A stretch of 64,000 bases of DNA from Blastocystis hominis. Its lineage: Eukaryota > Sar > Bigyra > Opalinata > Blastocystidae. The translations under genes and the position numbers were made by a program. Below the pieces are notes generated by a model. The model was not told the DNA's origin. It did not search any database and saw nothing but the letters and a program-made list of their open reading frames with translations. Below, one piece after another: positions 27,400 through 40,100 of the stretch; position 1 is the first letter of the stretch, and each line of letters begins with the position of its first letter. The stretch spans positions 372,001 through 436,000 of the forward strand of contig NW_013171819.1 of NCBI RefSeq assembly GCF_000151665.1, in the 5' to 3' direction.

Positions 27400-29310
27400 G
27401 ATAACGAAAGCGAAAGAATCATAATGGAATCAATGGGACAATTAGATTGCAATAAAAACTAAAATTCCAATAGTGCCGATGAATCATAAGTATTGAAATA
27501 GAATATGCTTATGAAATACCAATGAACAAATCGATGTATGAATAATAATGTAATGAAACATTGTACAATAATGAAGAACTGTGACAAAACTATTATAAGT
27601 AGGATAATACCAAAGAATACAGGTGTTTGGATTATACATTATGTGATTGTCTATTTTGGTTTATCATTTCATTTTGGAGTGTATTGAATTTGGAGATAAT
27701 TGAAAGTGAAACAAAGTATGTATGAATGAAACCTTATACTTTACAATAATAATGTACCTCAAAAAAAGAAATGTTTGCTTGCAAGTATAGAATAACTGAT
27801 GTCGTTTACGAGATATAATTGCCCAAACAACGCTCTGTTTGTTGATCCATAGAAGCGACTGCTGGTTAATATTGAGAAATCAAAAGTGTTAGGCTTTGTG
27901 ACTATAACTGGTTGAATATTCTTTTGGTTGGTTGTGTTTGTTTTGATTACCTTGATTCTACTGGAATCAGAGGATTATTGCGTCTGACGTGATGAACGGT
28001 AGGAAAGTGGAAAAATAGGAGAGAGATGGAAGGAGAGAAATTGTAAATAGAGAGATTAAGTGAGAGATAGGATTCGATGTGACTTGTATTGAGGATCGCT
28101 CTTTTTTCATTATGAATGAATCATTTGTCTATCATTCCGATTGGAATGGCGGTTCATTCCATTAAGGTATTGCATTGTAAAAAGCGTATCTTGGATGAAT
28201 TGAATGCAAATGACTGTAGAATTGACCAAAATCGAATAATCAGGAAAAATATAAAAAAAGCAGTGTTGAATGAATAATGACATTTGAAATTGAAATTCCA
28301 AAAGTCATTTCAGACCTACATTAAAAACGATAGGAAATGAATGACTGAATAATCTTCGAATTGGACGAGTTGTCGATTTTCACACTAAATGGATTCGATC
28401 CAAATGTGATTGACAGCAGTGGCTCGCCATTCTCTACCACAAACCGTAGAAACTGTAGAAATGGGTTGTATAATAGGAGTATTTGTTACTCGAATGGGAT
28501 ATGAGGAGTCGGACAAGATCTCCCGGTTCAACATTTCTGAATCAAATGGCTAGTTATTCATATATGTGTTAATCCCATTGCATACGAATAGGTAGTTGGT
28601 GTGTGAGAGAGAAATCGTTGTGATGTTTGAATGGAAAGCGGATTGGATGGAATTGCGGGAGATTGATGAATAAGACGGTGTGAATTAGTTGACAAATAGT
28701 GAAATCGCTTGAAAAGCAATGGATGTTCAAGGGTTGTAGTGTTGAAACAATATAGAATGGTCGTGCCGTGAACTGTGATGTGAAGAAAGGATTGTTTGTG
28801 ACAATCACTGGATCAAAGTTATTGGTTCCTATAAGATAATGACTTTACTAGAATTTTGGATGATGTATTTGGTCATAGGGAAAATAATGATAATATAGAC
28901 TATTTACACAAAGTGGAGTGAACAACGAAATCCTTGCTTCATAACATGATTTCACTATGATATCATAAATATACAACCTATACAGACATAGTAGACAACA
29001 AAATGGACTTTTCCATTCTGAGTGTTTCCAAACAATCCTGATATTATAAATATTATAAATATCTATACCTCCGAACTATCTTAACCACAAGAATGTGAAC
29101 AAAATGATGCGAAACACAAGTGAGTACTTCACTTGGAAATCTTGGATCCAATGTGTATATGGTAGCACTCTATCATAATTTTTAAATATGAAGAATACTT
29201 AGGTGTAAGGAAACAAACTGATCTCTCTGTTTTCTTCATAAATTCTTTATATTTGGCTACAAATTACGGATTCAAAGAGTAGAGGCTAAGGATATGTGAT
29301 TATAAATAGG
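27400..29310. other. AT-rich stretch without recognisable gene
   Basis: Several short open frames, none with a family pattern. I see no RNA gene or long repeat. Confidence 0.6.
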
Positions 29311-29314
29311 TAGA

Positions 29315-30060
29315 ATGGAAGAACTTAAGGGAAGCGAATTTCTCCTGGACGGTTACATAACGCTTGGTGAAGCAAAGAAAACCACTATTGGCGGCTGCAA
29401 GTATAGCCTCCAATATTATCAAGGCGATCACGAGGATGAATACACGTTGACAAAAGCTGGGAAGGTTTGCCTATTCCAAAATGGCATACTAAAAATGTAC
29501 TACGAGTTGGATGCGAACGAAAATCAAATCGGTGACTTCATCCCGTAAGAAAAAGGATGCGTCGCTTTTGTGCAGTCCTTTGACGATATCTGGGACAGAA
29601 AGAATTTTCATCGTATTATAAACCATGTCCGAGGCGAGCGAATGGAAATCTATTCGTATGCGAGTGATCACCTGATTTATCACGGTGAATTCAATGAGAA
29701 GCGAGAGAGGGAAGGATGGGGCATCCAATATGACGAAAAAACGGGTGTCATGCTGCTTGAGGGAATATGGAAGGGGAACAAGCTGGTGGAGATCATCCGC
29801 AAAATCGAAGGAGCCATTATGATCGAGTTCAAGCGAAGCGGGAACAACACCATCGCTTCGAATCGAATTCCCCTGTTTGTGGGTGAATTCGTTTATGATG
29901 AATCGAAAGAATCGTTTCTTCGAAATGGTTGAGGATACTGGATCGATGAAAAAACTCGGATTGCTACTCGCGAAGTGGAATGGAAAGATGGAGTGGAAGT
30001 GAGTGGAAGAGATCTCTATGATGGATGGCATATTCATTCATTCATTCACTCACTCAATAT
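29315..30060 (+). pseudogene. MORN/LRR family copy 3 (N-terminal part only)
   Basis: Opens with EFLLDGYITLG and YSLQYYQGDHEDEY, the same N-terminus as copies 2 and 5. Frame is lost after IGDFIP (29548), resumes at 29570 (ERMEIYSYASDHLIYHGEF, then GWGIQYDEKTGVMLLEGIW), and has a stop at 29930 followed by continuing homology (IDEKTRIATREVEWKDGVEVSG). The LRR half is missing. Clearly dead. Confidence 0.7.
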
Positions 30061-30069
30061 TACTTGTTT

Positions 30070-30740
30070 ATTTAATACTATTGCTATGTTAATCACATTG
30101 CATTTTACATTGTTTTGTTGATCAAATAGAAAGCAAGGTTTTCATTCATAGGATTCATGGATTCCATCCATTATCATATTATTCAATCGATTGTTTTGTT
30201 TAATGATACTATGATTCCTATTCACCATTTCAATCTATGAACCACATTCCTTTCTCTGCAATATCATTCTTTGTACTCAATATGGATGATCATTGTGACA
30301 GAAGAGAATCGAAGTATCAACAGAGAATCAATACAATAAACCACTTGTCAAATAGAAATGATGGATTTTGCATTCTGCATACTACTGCCATACTCTCTAT
30401 TACGAATCTAACCATTCCAACAGTATTCACTATTGTGAGTTCGATTGATGCAAAACAAAATTAACAACCACATAATTGATATATTTTGAAGAGCATACAT
30501 CCATTATAGACTTAATAGAACAGCCATTCTGACAAGAGAGAGTAAAGGTGATCAAAATGCGTAATAATTTACATATATAGCTATAAGTATCTGAATTAAA
30601 AACACAAAAATAAATGAATAGATAGAAATGCACCGAAATAAAGAAAAATAGAAATGGGTGGAGAAAATGAGATTTTATCTTATGTATTCTAGTTTGTAAC
30701 ACAGCAGCATATCAAAGACATACACAATAATCCATGACGT
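30070..30740. other. AT-rich stretch without recognisable gene
   Basis: No supported feature seen. Confidence 0.55.
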
Positions 30741-32560
30741 GTGTTCTATCGAGAAATAATGAAACAGATTTTGTTTCCAAAAAAACGTTTTACCATATTT
30801 TTCCTCATTTCCATGCAAAACATTGCTGATTTTGTCAATTCTGCTATTAGTAACTATCATATTGATAGTTCCATTATTCAAAATGTACAGGGATGCTTGG
30901 GCAAAAAATGGAAACCAAATGGATGGATTTCACTCATTTTGAGAAGTAGAGAATGTGTAGTATTGCAATTCAGCAATGGAGTATTCATGAATCAAGGATT
31001 TGTGCTCAATGATGAGAAAGTGTTGAAAGTGTTTGGAAATCATCAAATTGGTGCTATTTCATATAATGAAGAACAATCCATAGAAGTAGTAGAAGAAGGA
31101 ATCGTGGATTTGGATCATGGAAGTCGATTTGAAGGATTGATATTGGCAAAAAACAAGTTGGGAATTCCATTTGGATATGGTGAAATGTATGATGATGATG
31201 GAATATTGGTGTACAAGGGTATAATGATCAATTGGAAACGATTTGGATATGGAACGAGTTATCATAATAATGGATGTATTGAATATGAAGGATATTGGTG
31301 TGATGATAATCGATTTGGAATTGGAAAAGTGTATGATCGATATGGTAAATTAGTGAATGAATGTGAATGGTATAATGGAATTGAATGTGATATTGATGAA
31401 AAATATGAAGGAGATGGCTCAGAACCACTGAATATGGGAATGAAACATTTGAAACTGAGTGACAATTGTGTATTGGTTGATTGGGATGTTTCATTGTTGT
31501 ACAATTTGGAATCAATCGAAATTGGTAATGATTGTTTTGGATCAGTGAAAACATTCCAAATCGATGGATTGAATCGATTGAAAACGATCAAAATCGGTAT
31601 GTATTCATTTACTCAAATTAAATCATCACGATGGGAATATAAAATAGCAAACAATAATTCGAAATCATTCTACATATTGAATTGTGAATCATTGGAATCC
31701 ATTCAAATTGGTCAATATAGTTTCAAAGATTTTGCTGGAGACTTTGAATTGAAGAATCTGCCACAATTACAATCCATTCAAATTGGCACAATTGGAAGTG
31801 ATTCATGCAATTTCTGTTATAGTTCATTTGTAATTCGAGGTATTGAACTGATAATGAATGTTTGGGTAATGAATAGATCTTCCAAATCTACAATCCATTA
31901 CATTAGGTGATGAAGCATTCCGTGATTCCACATTAACAAAAATGGAAAGTATTGAATGAATTGGATTGAAATGATTGATGTAGATCTTCCATCATTACAA
32001 TCCATTCAACTCGGTAATTGTGTACTTCAAGGAAGATGGGGTAATTCTTGTTCATTGAGACTTCGAAGTAATAATGAATTGATTGGTTATGATTTGTTTT
32101 GTAGATCTTCCAAATCTAACATCAATAACTTCTGTAAATTATAGTTTCCTTAATTATCGTTGGGTGACATTGGAAAGTATTTCTGATTACTAAATATTGA
32201 TAGTATTTAGATATTCCAAATCTTCAAAATGTCAACCTACCTCGTTCATTCTGGAGTGTTCGATCGAAATCAATTTCGAGTATAGTTTGATTGATTTGAT
32301 TTGATTCATAGATGTTTCTTCCATTCTCGCTGATCTTATCAAAATCAAGCATTCAATCGATAATATTGATTTTGATTTGATTTGATTTGTTCAGTGATTC
32401 GTCATTGTTTAGGAACATTTCCATTGATTGATTGATTGATTGTTTGTTTGAAACCGATTCTTGATCACAATTCATGATTCTATAATTATCAAAATATCAA
32501 TCCTGCCTGATTATTATGATGTTCTTCTTTACCATTTTAACAATGATACTCAATTATGAT
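30741..32560 (+). pseudogene. MORN/LRR family copy 4
   Basis: The main frame 30741-31910 (389 codons) has the MORN repeats and LRRs of copy 1 with the C-terminal LRRs intact (LESIQIGQYSFKDFAGDF, LPQLQSIQIG). It then ends RSSKSTIHYIR-stop. Read one frame over, the same DNA continues as LRR (DLPNLQSITLGDEAF), and a further LRR (DLPSLQSIQLG) lies in 31956-32144. The 3' flank to about 32560 matches that of copy 5 closely, including TTGATTTGATTTGATT runs and TGTTTGTTTG. The first 50 residues before CLGKKW are not shared with copy 1 and may not be real. Confidence 0.65.
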
Positions 32561-32690
32561 TGTTGTTTCAATCAATCAATCAATCTATCAATCAATCATT
32601 GTTTTCGATCATCATTATTATCATTATTATTATTACCAATGACCCAATGATCACATATTGAACATTCACAAATGATGAATCCAATCTACC

Positions 32691-32724
<34 letters not shown>

Positions 32725-32842
32725 TACAAATGATGGTTTGAATAGGTTTGAACTAGGATTTGTTCAATATTGATAGGAAACTGCTTGCTTCGAATAATCA
32801 TCATCATAATAATAATCAGGAATAATAAGATTGGATTTGATA
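32150..32842. other. LRR 3' flank and simple repeats
   Basis: Family flank to about 32560, then simple-sequence DNA including AATCAATC and an (AAT)n run near 32695-32722. GC content rises abruptly at about 32850, marking the edge of Polinton fragment B. Confidence 0.6.
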
Positions 32843-33125
32843 GTAGTAATATGGAAATGACGAGAAACGCGCGTGGTGACCTTGGTCGCCTTTTCGGCCA
32901 TAGATGCCCTTCCGACCCCCTCAACTACAAGCCGTCCCCCCAAAGTCACCCCTCAAACCCCATCTACCATTGCTCACTGTAGTGTACTTGGCTTTTTTAA
33001 CCTTTATGAGAAATAAAAATCGAAAAAATAACCTTAGCCTGCCTTGACTACCTCGAGTACCATGGCGCATAAAGCACGAAAACATTTTCGACCATTTTCT
33101 GCCAATTTGGTTATTGTCTGCCCTT
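32843..33125. repeat. Left terminal-repeat-like end of fragment B
   Basis: GTAGTAATATGGAAATGACG (32843-32862), AGAAACGCGCG (about 32863-32873), then TTTTCGACCATTTTCTGCCA (33092-33111). These match, in order and in reverse complement, the right end of element A (20815 back to 20652). The first word also marks the sharp change from AT-rich to GC-richer DNA. Confidence 0.55.
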
Positions 33126-33151
33126 TATATAATGGTAAAAAGAGAAAGACC

Positions 33152-33903
33152 ATGCACTACTCCATGCTTATTCAAGGCTCACCTACCAACGGCTCATTCA
33201 CTTGGATCAACCCGTACAAGTACAAGAATCCTTACATCACTTCCATGACTGTCCTGTTTCGACCCAAGGATGCCCAGGCCATGTTCAACAATGTGGACAC
33301 GACGAATGTGATTACTAACAGCAATGATGAGACTGTGACAATCCCTGCTGGTTATTACACGATCAGTGAGATCATTGCCTTGCTCAATACCATGACCGAT
33401 ACTACATTCTCGATATCGACGAACGCCTCGTCGTTCGGTTGTATCTGGATTCAGTCTCCACACACGATTGACTTCACAGATGCACCTGACATTCGTGAGA
33501 TCCTCGGCTTAGATGGACGAACTGTCATTCTACCTGCTTCGTTCAGTGGATCGAACGTGATTGATATCACGCGAAATCGCCAAGTGATCCAGGTCTACTC
33601 GACGATCGTGCGATCATCAGACCTGAAGATTGCCAACCAGAACAACAACCTGCTCACCACGATGATCATTGACGATCCAACGGCTGACTACGTGCGAACT
33701 GTGGAAGACGTGTGCATTCCAATGATCACTCGGTTGGATCAATTGATGTTCGTGTTCCGCGATATGGATGGAAAGATGATGCGACTGAATGGCGAATTCT
33801 AACTCCAGTTGACGATTGAGGACGTGATGGAGGAAGTGCCTTCATCGATTGCCTCTGCGAACCAGTTCTCAATGATCGAAGTGTTCGGTAATACTACGAA
33901 GTA
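33152..33903 (+). pseudogene. Fibre-cluster gene 1 (copy in B), nonsense mutation
   Basis: Start chosen at the ATG at 33152 because the open frame upstream runs through the terminal repeat. A TATA-like CTTTATATAAT lies at 33123. It contains the module motif IPAGYYTISEIIALLNTM and the DIREILGLD and VIQVYSTI segments of the family. A TAA at 33800-33802 interrupts NGEF-(Tyr)-LQLTI; the frame then stays open to the natural stop at 33901-33903. In element A this gene lies outside the window. Virion structural role inferred. Confidence 0.7.
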
Positions 33904-33904
33904 A

Positions 33905-36200
33905 GTGAATCTGGACAATCCTCTGTCGTTCGACCAGTGTTACATCTCGTCTGTGTCGTTGTATACGGACTTCGTGTTGCACAACGTACCGATTGATCAA
34001 GTGGTGCCAATCAATGCTGGCGCTACGATTCAAGAGATCGCGATACCACGCGGTGCATACGACATCGAAACGATCATTGCAAAGCTGAATGCAAGTGATG
34101 CCCTGTTCGAATTGGTGTATAGCGGTGAGAATGCGTTCCACATCACGGTAGATCACTTCTACATGATCGATTTCACGAATACACCAGAGATCAGATCGAT
34201 CCTCGGATTTGAATCGGACATCTTGGTGAAAGGAGTGGATAACCCGAAGCGCTACTACATGTCTTCCTCGTGTAATCACGTGGTTGTTACTGATGGCAGG
34301 GAATCGCATATGTTGACATTGCCTGTCGGTTACTACACGTTCAGCGAGTTCATCGAGGCTGTCGGTGCTGAAATGGTGAAAGTGCTTCCTCTCGTGTCAA
34401 TGACAATCGAGGATGATCATATACGCTTCAATGTCCAAGCAGACGGATGGTATTTCGATCGATCCAGTGTTGACACGACGATCGATGGTTTTGGTTGGAC
34501 TCTGGTTCAAACTGGCATCAACGGTACGCAATCTGTGCATCGAACGACCAGTGGAAGCTTCCTTCAACCCTGAAAGCGATTCCCCACCTGATATGACGAA
34601 TGATCAAGGTATTGGTGGTCATGCATACATAGGATCAAACACCTTTATTGCGTATGACTGGAAAATGCGTACGAATGATAATCGGTTCCTGCTAAAGCCT
34701 CTCGCGACATACACGATGCGTTTAGCTGATGGTTCAGTACTCGACAGTGGTGAATTCTACATAACGGACGATACGTCTACCCCGATCAAGATGAATACTA
34801 TTACAACCACATGTTTTAATGAACTCAATGCTCGATATGCGAGTGCTATGGAACTACCTCCATCTCACCAGAATGCGATTGCGTGGACGGTGAATGACAA
34901 TAGAGAAAGCATGTCATGGACTGCGAAGGACTATGCACCAGAATTGGAATTGCATATCACATCGGAAAATACAGGTGACTTGGTGTCATCGAATGGTTCT
35001 TCGATCGGACCTTGGTATTCCAAGGATAGTGTATATCACACGAGAGTGTTTATCGATACGACGAATTTTATACTTGGAATACGTGGATATGGCGAAAGAC
35101 CTCTCACAATCCAACGAGGTCATTATAGCGCTATTGATATCGTGAATATGATCGCTAATGTGATCAATAAGATATATGTAGATGCATCTCTCGGAGGGTA
35201 CTTGGTATATGTCATTGCAGATAATGGTGGTCGAGTACGAATGGGATGTCGAAATGGTACAGAACCACGATTCATATTGTTTTGTGATAATCCATGTTTC
35301 AAGATTATACCCGGACCATACGCTGAACCAGGTGGTGTGCATCTGTCTTGTTATTTCGAGTTTTATCGCAATTGCTACATCAGAATGCCCGAGTTGACAT
35401 CACCTTACGAGTTTGCGATGGCAAATATCGATGGACTGAATGCGACGAATATGATCAAAGGTAGTACATATTCCGATCGTGCTGTGTCGATCGAATTCAT
35501 ACAACCGACACGTGTTACGTATGTGAGGAATGATGAAGTTGTTGTTCCATCATTGAATACCTTCGTTGACTGGGAACAATCTGAGTCGTACATGACAAAT
35601 ACGACGATTCGCTTTCCGTACGGAATGATGACACTAGACAATAGTGCTGCTGAGACTGATATCACGTACACAGATGACATTCAGACATTCACGTGGACCA
35701 TACCATCACGACTGACACAGGCTGACATGATATGGCGCTTGAACCAATGTTTTGACTCGGCTGCACTGAACATACGATGGAAAGCTGAGTCAGATGGGTA
35801 CTACATTCACGCTGACTACGTGTTCTCGTTGAGTGGTAACCTGAGAACCATAGTTCCCGCTTCAGGATCGCAATCGCATACATGGCGTATCCCTTTCGAC
35901 GATGGTGTGTACTATGCCAACAATGGTCCGATGGTTGCCGAGTATCCTGTCGATATCACGAACGGTCTATCGAACATACAGCTGTATTGCAACATCGTGA
36001 AAAGCAAGACGATACCACTGCTTGCGAATGTCCCGATGGACAGCCTGTACAAGAACTACTTCTACAAGAACCGCATGTTGGTACCATGTTCTGAATTGCT
36101 TGATCGCATCGTGTACGAATTGAAGGACGAAAATGGTGACCCGCTATCGTTCATTGGGAACGTGTACCTGCTGATCGGCTTTACCGTAGTCAATAAATGA
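33905..36200 (+). pseudogene. Fibre-cluster gene 2 (copy in B), frameshift
   Basis: Homologue of the gene at 1-1958. It shows the full N-terminus missing from A: NLDNPLSFDQCYISSVSLYT, IPRGAYDIETIIAKLNASDA and EIRSILGFESD. The start codon is now GTG (33905), overlapping the upstream stop. A 2-nt loss near 34503 shifts the frame, exactly where A has a 2-nt gain. The second frame runs to 36200 and overlaps the next start. Confidence 0.75.
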
Positions 36201-36529
36201 ATCTAGTGTTCAACATTGCTCGAACGTACGAACATGAATTCACGAGTAACAATCTCATCAAAAGCGACATGGTAATCGATCGGATATCGATGAAAGGCGA
36301 TTCGACTGGCACCTGTCTTGTCCTTGATCGAGTGAACAACATGCAAGAACGACTACAGTCTCCGTTGGTTGTATTGAACGAGGAGTACACGGAGAATGCG
36401 CACATGAACGTCGTGGTACCCAAAAGTCGCAAATGGTCATTCTCATTGACCGATAAGACCGGTGCAACGATTGCCTTACCAATGCCGATTACTGTGTGCA
36501 TTCACTTCCATGTTCTCCAAAGTAAATGA
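36197..36529 (+). CDS. Fibre-cluster gene 3 (copy in B, 110 aa)
   Basis: Intact and nearly identical to 1955-2287, with the same overlapping start and stop and the same TAAATG context. The end reads CCAAAGTAAATG, so the 3'-end word and the start of the next gene are fused here, where A has CACAATAAATG. Probably a non-functional relic in a truncated element. Confidence 0.65.
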   Translation: MNLVFNIARTYEHEFTSNNLIKSDMVIDRISMKGDSTGTCLVLDRVNNMQERLQSPLVVLNEEYTENAHMNVVVPKSRKWSFSLTDKTGATIALPMPITVCIHFHVLQSK

Positions 36530-37196
36530 GTCATAATCGTGCACTGCCGGTGAGTGTGATTAACCACAATACAGTAATTCCGAAGAACAACGAACGATAC
36601 CATGAAACGTTCAACACAGTGATCATGCCTCGTGACCTTGTGTACAAGATCACTTCGATTACATGCAAGATCGATACAACGTCTCTCTGGAACATTCGTG
36701 CAATTAATGTTGTGAAGATTCAAATGCTGTCAGGGTTTGAAATGGTCTACAATGTCGGTCCTGGCTACTACTCGATTACCGAGTTATGCCGTGCGATAGC
36801 CGATTCCATCCAGGTAGACGATGTTAACCGAGCACACCTGAACAGTGACGTGGCGACCGCTGTTGACCTTAGTGGCGCATCTGATTACACGAGTATTCTC
36901 AAGTTGAAAGGTATCGTTGAGGCAGGCATGGTAGCGAGTGAACCCTACGACATCACAAACGGCATGAGTGTGATCCGAGTCTACAGTAGTAACAATGCTC
37001 AAACATTCGGTCTGAAGAGTCCGCTGATCGATAACCTGATTCATGTATCGATGGGACTGAAAAACATGATCACCTGGGACAACCTATCGATCGATGTGAT
37101 TGAACAAACGAACCTGGATTCCATTGATTGGGTACTGACAGATGCGAATGACCGTCCGATCTCATTGAATTCGAATGTGTACATCTAATTCACGAT
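36526..37196 (+). pseudogene. Fibre-cluster gene 4 (copy in B), nonsense mutation near end
   Basis: Homologue of 2284-2979. A TCA-to-TAA change at 37186-37188 cuts the protein after NVYI, eight to twelve residues early. The viral homology ends about 10 nt later, where host flank begins. Confidence 0.75.
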
Positions 37197-40100
37197 TTCG
37201 TGCTATACCCCTTCAGTAAGGTATTCAAGAAGATAGATAGATAGATAGATATCAATGTCTATCTTCTATATACATATATCTATATCTGAAAAGTAATAGT
37301 TTGATTGTTGCCTCCAACAAATAATCAGCCAGATATGTCTCACAGCTTGATATTGGACAACTACTCATTCCCATAGAGTCCATTCTTATGGATTTTAGCT
37401 TTATCATCAACAATACTGATATCACTATTAGTGAGTAATTCTATTCATCCTAATGAGTTGGGAACCAAAGCATTTCACTTTCATCAACCAACTCAAACAG
37501 CAAGTATTATGTATACTATTGTTATTCATGCTCGTAATAGAACAACATTGTGAATCACTTTGTATCCCTATTGAAGTGGTGTACAATTCGATCCTTCCTT
37601 TAAATAGGAGATATTCTGCATTATTTGGCAGGTGGGGGATACTATATGGGTTAGAATAAGGGATAGTATTCTCTGGCAATATAACAATCTCTGATAGGTT
37701 CAGAGTACATCAAAACGACAAAAACTGCACACCAACTATCCAAAAACCTAGAAACAGTGGAATATGAATATACCTCTATTTGTTCGTATAAAATATATTA
37801 TGTATTCTACCTTATTTTGCTCAGTTCTTCAACGACACACCCACCTTTCTCACAAACTCTACTATTCGATTCTACTATACACATATCACATATTATTTAT
37901 ATAAATGATAACTCAAAAACTGTTTATCGCTAGCTTTTCCATTTTCATTCCTATCATCATATTCTACATACCCTATTTCTTTCTATCCCATCTATATAAA
38001 ATTCCAAATGAATAGAACGAAAAACAAAACGCTTCCACTGGAAACAACACTCTTCGATCTATTCATTCCACAATATCCCATTTCCGCTCATCTCCTTTCA
38101 CTTCACAGTAAAAACAACTCCCTCCCTATTCGAAATCTATTCTTCCACTCATACCCAATTTCAACACTATTTTCACAATTGCACAATTCCTGTCTATTTT
38201 TGAAATCATTTGTTTTACAATAAAAGCTATTAGCTTCGTCTTACTGGGTTTGAATGTATTCAAAATTTGGAATTGGACTTGTATGCCCTGTCTTTTGTTT
38301 TGTTTTCGGACTTCTATGTGTTTTTGTGTGTTGTGTTATGGGAGTGTAAGTATTGTAGCTGGGATGGGTTCTGTCCTCAAGTTGGTGTGTTTGAAGAAGC
38401 TAGTGTAGTGTGCGCTATCGTTACTTTGACTAAACTGTGTGTGTGAGATATGCATCGTGAACGCATTCAATACCATAATGGCGGTGGATCCTGGTTCCAT
38501 TTTTGCTGTGTGGAGTGTGTTCCGAGTGAGGAATTTCTATACTTCAAACTGTGCAACATGGCGAACCCATTCATGCCATATGCGACCGCGGATACATGAA
38601 GATAACTTGCAACGTGGGAGGTATCTGGTACAGGCACGACGTTCTTGCCTAGGATATTTGTTCTGTTTCTCGTATTTTCATTTTCATATTGTGAGGTGGT
38701 AGAGTGTGGTAGAGAGAACGGATTTGCGATGAGTGAAAGGGCAAACTATGGGAGCAAGAGCTGTAGGTTAGTAGAAGCGGAGCGTGTGTGGAACTTGGGA
38801 GAATGGGACAAGAAGGCGGAGTATGCGAACTGCTGTGGGTACGGTCCTCGCCTCTGATTGATGCGAGCCGAGTAAATTGGAATGGGCAGTGGGAGCAGGC
38901 GAGCAGGCGAGTTCCAAGACGGTGCAGTTGTGCATTTGTGGGTCTGTGGAGCATGGGAAGGTGGAGGTGTGCGATGGTGCGGGCGTGTGGGAAGTGGTGG
39001 AATGGAAGAGAGGTGAGGTGCGTGGCGGTGGTGTGCCCTGCGGACGAAGCGGCGGGGTACCCGGAAGGGCACTTGGGGCAAGTGTTGGATACGAAGTGCG
39101 ATGTGGACTAGTGGGGCATGATCACGGATGGGTGCAACGCCTATCAGCAGTGGGAATCGATCGATCGATAGGGGACGGGCTCCTGCCAGCCCATCCTGCC
39201 GATGCTGCGCTGCGCTGCGCTGCGTGGCGGGCGATGGGGCGAGGGACGTGGCGCTGTGGACGATGGGAGATGGGAAGCAATCCACGATGTACTGCACGAG
39301 CAATGTGGGCGTGGGCGAGGTGATGAACGACCCATTCGAGCCCATGAACATCCACATCGTGTTTGAATTGGCCGAGGCCACGTTCTCCTATCCCACCACC
39401 GCGATCTCCATCTCCGACTACACCATTGCCTTCGCCTTCGCCTTCGCCTTCGCCTTCGATGGCTCCTTCCCGCGGTTCTGCGAAGGCACGCACGCTCTAC
39501 ATCAATGCCAACAGGTTGGTGTCCCGAAACGGCCTCCCCTTCCCCGCGGAAACCCTCATCGCGACCTTCTCGACCCGCGCCGGCGTTCGGTTGGCGTTCG
39601 GTTGGCGTTCGGTTGGCGTTCGGTTGTGGCCTGCTCGCATTGTGGAGAGCGCGATTGGTATGAGGGAAGTGGAGTAGGCGCAGCGCAGCGCAGCGTGTCT
39701 GTGCAGATGGAGGTTCCCTGGAGCAGTGGCATCTCCGATGAAGCCCCGATGGATGGCCTTGATGGGCAGCAATGTGCAGAGCCAGTTCTTCGAGACGCGC
39801 TCCGTGTTGGTGGCGGGCGCCATTGTGAACAGCGTGATGGCCATCAGCTGGCGTGTCCGCAAGGGCGCCTCCTGGTCCGCCTTCGCGTCCTTCTCCGTCT
39901 ACCGCCCCGTCGTGCTGCTGCCTGCCTGCCTCCCTCCCTCCCTCCGCTCGCGCCCGTCGTGCTGCTGCCGCCTTCGAAGCCACGCAGGTGCGCTGGGTCT
40001 GGTGGTGGTGCGAGCTCTTCGTGCAGGCCTTGGTTGGCTCCCACTCCCAGCTCTTCGCCGCCGACGCGCTCCTCCAAGAGGGCGACGTCCAGCAACCCGA

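Larger units (their letters stand above)
32843..37196 (+). mobile_element. Polinton fragment B (left end only)
   Basis: Carries the terminal-repeat-like end (32843-33125) and the fibre cluster homologous to 1-2979 of element A. It ends at about 37196, inside the last codons of the fourth gene, and passes into host DNA shared with fragment C. Similarity to A is very high over genes 2 to 4, but the hairpin insertions of A are absent. It carries at least two nonsense codons, one frameshift and one lost start codon. Confidence 0.85.

Noticed and set aside
33044-33151. Upstream ATG at 33044 as start of fibre gene 1
   Set aside because: The extension is translated from terminal-repeat sequence, and fragment C similarity begins near the ATG at 33152.
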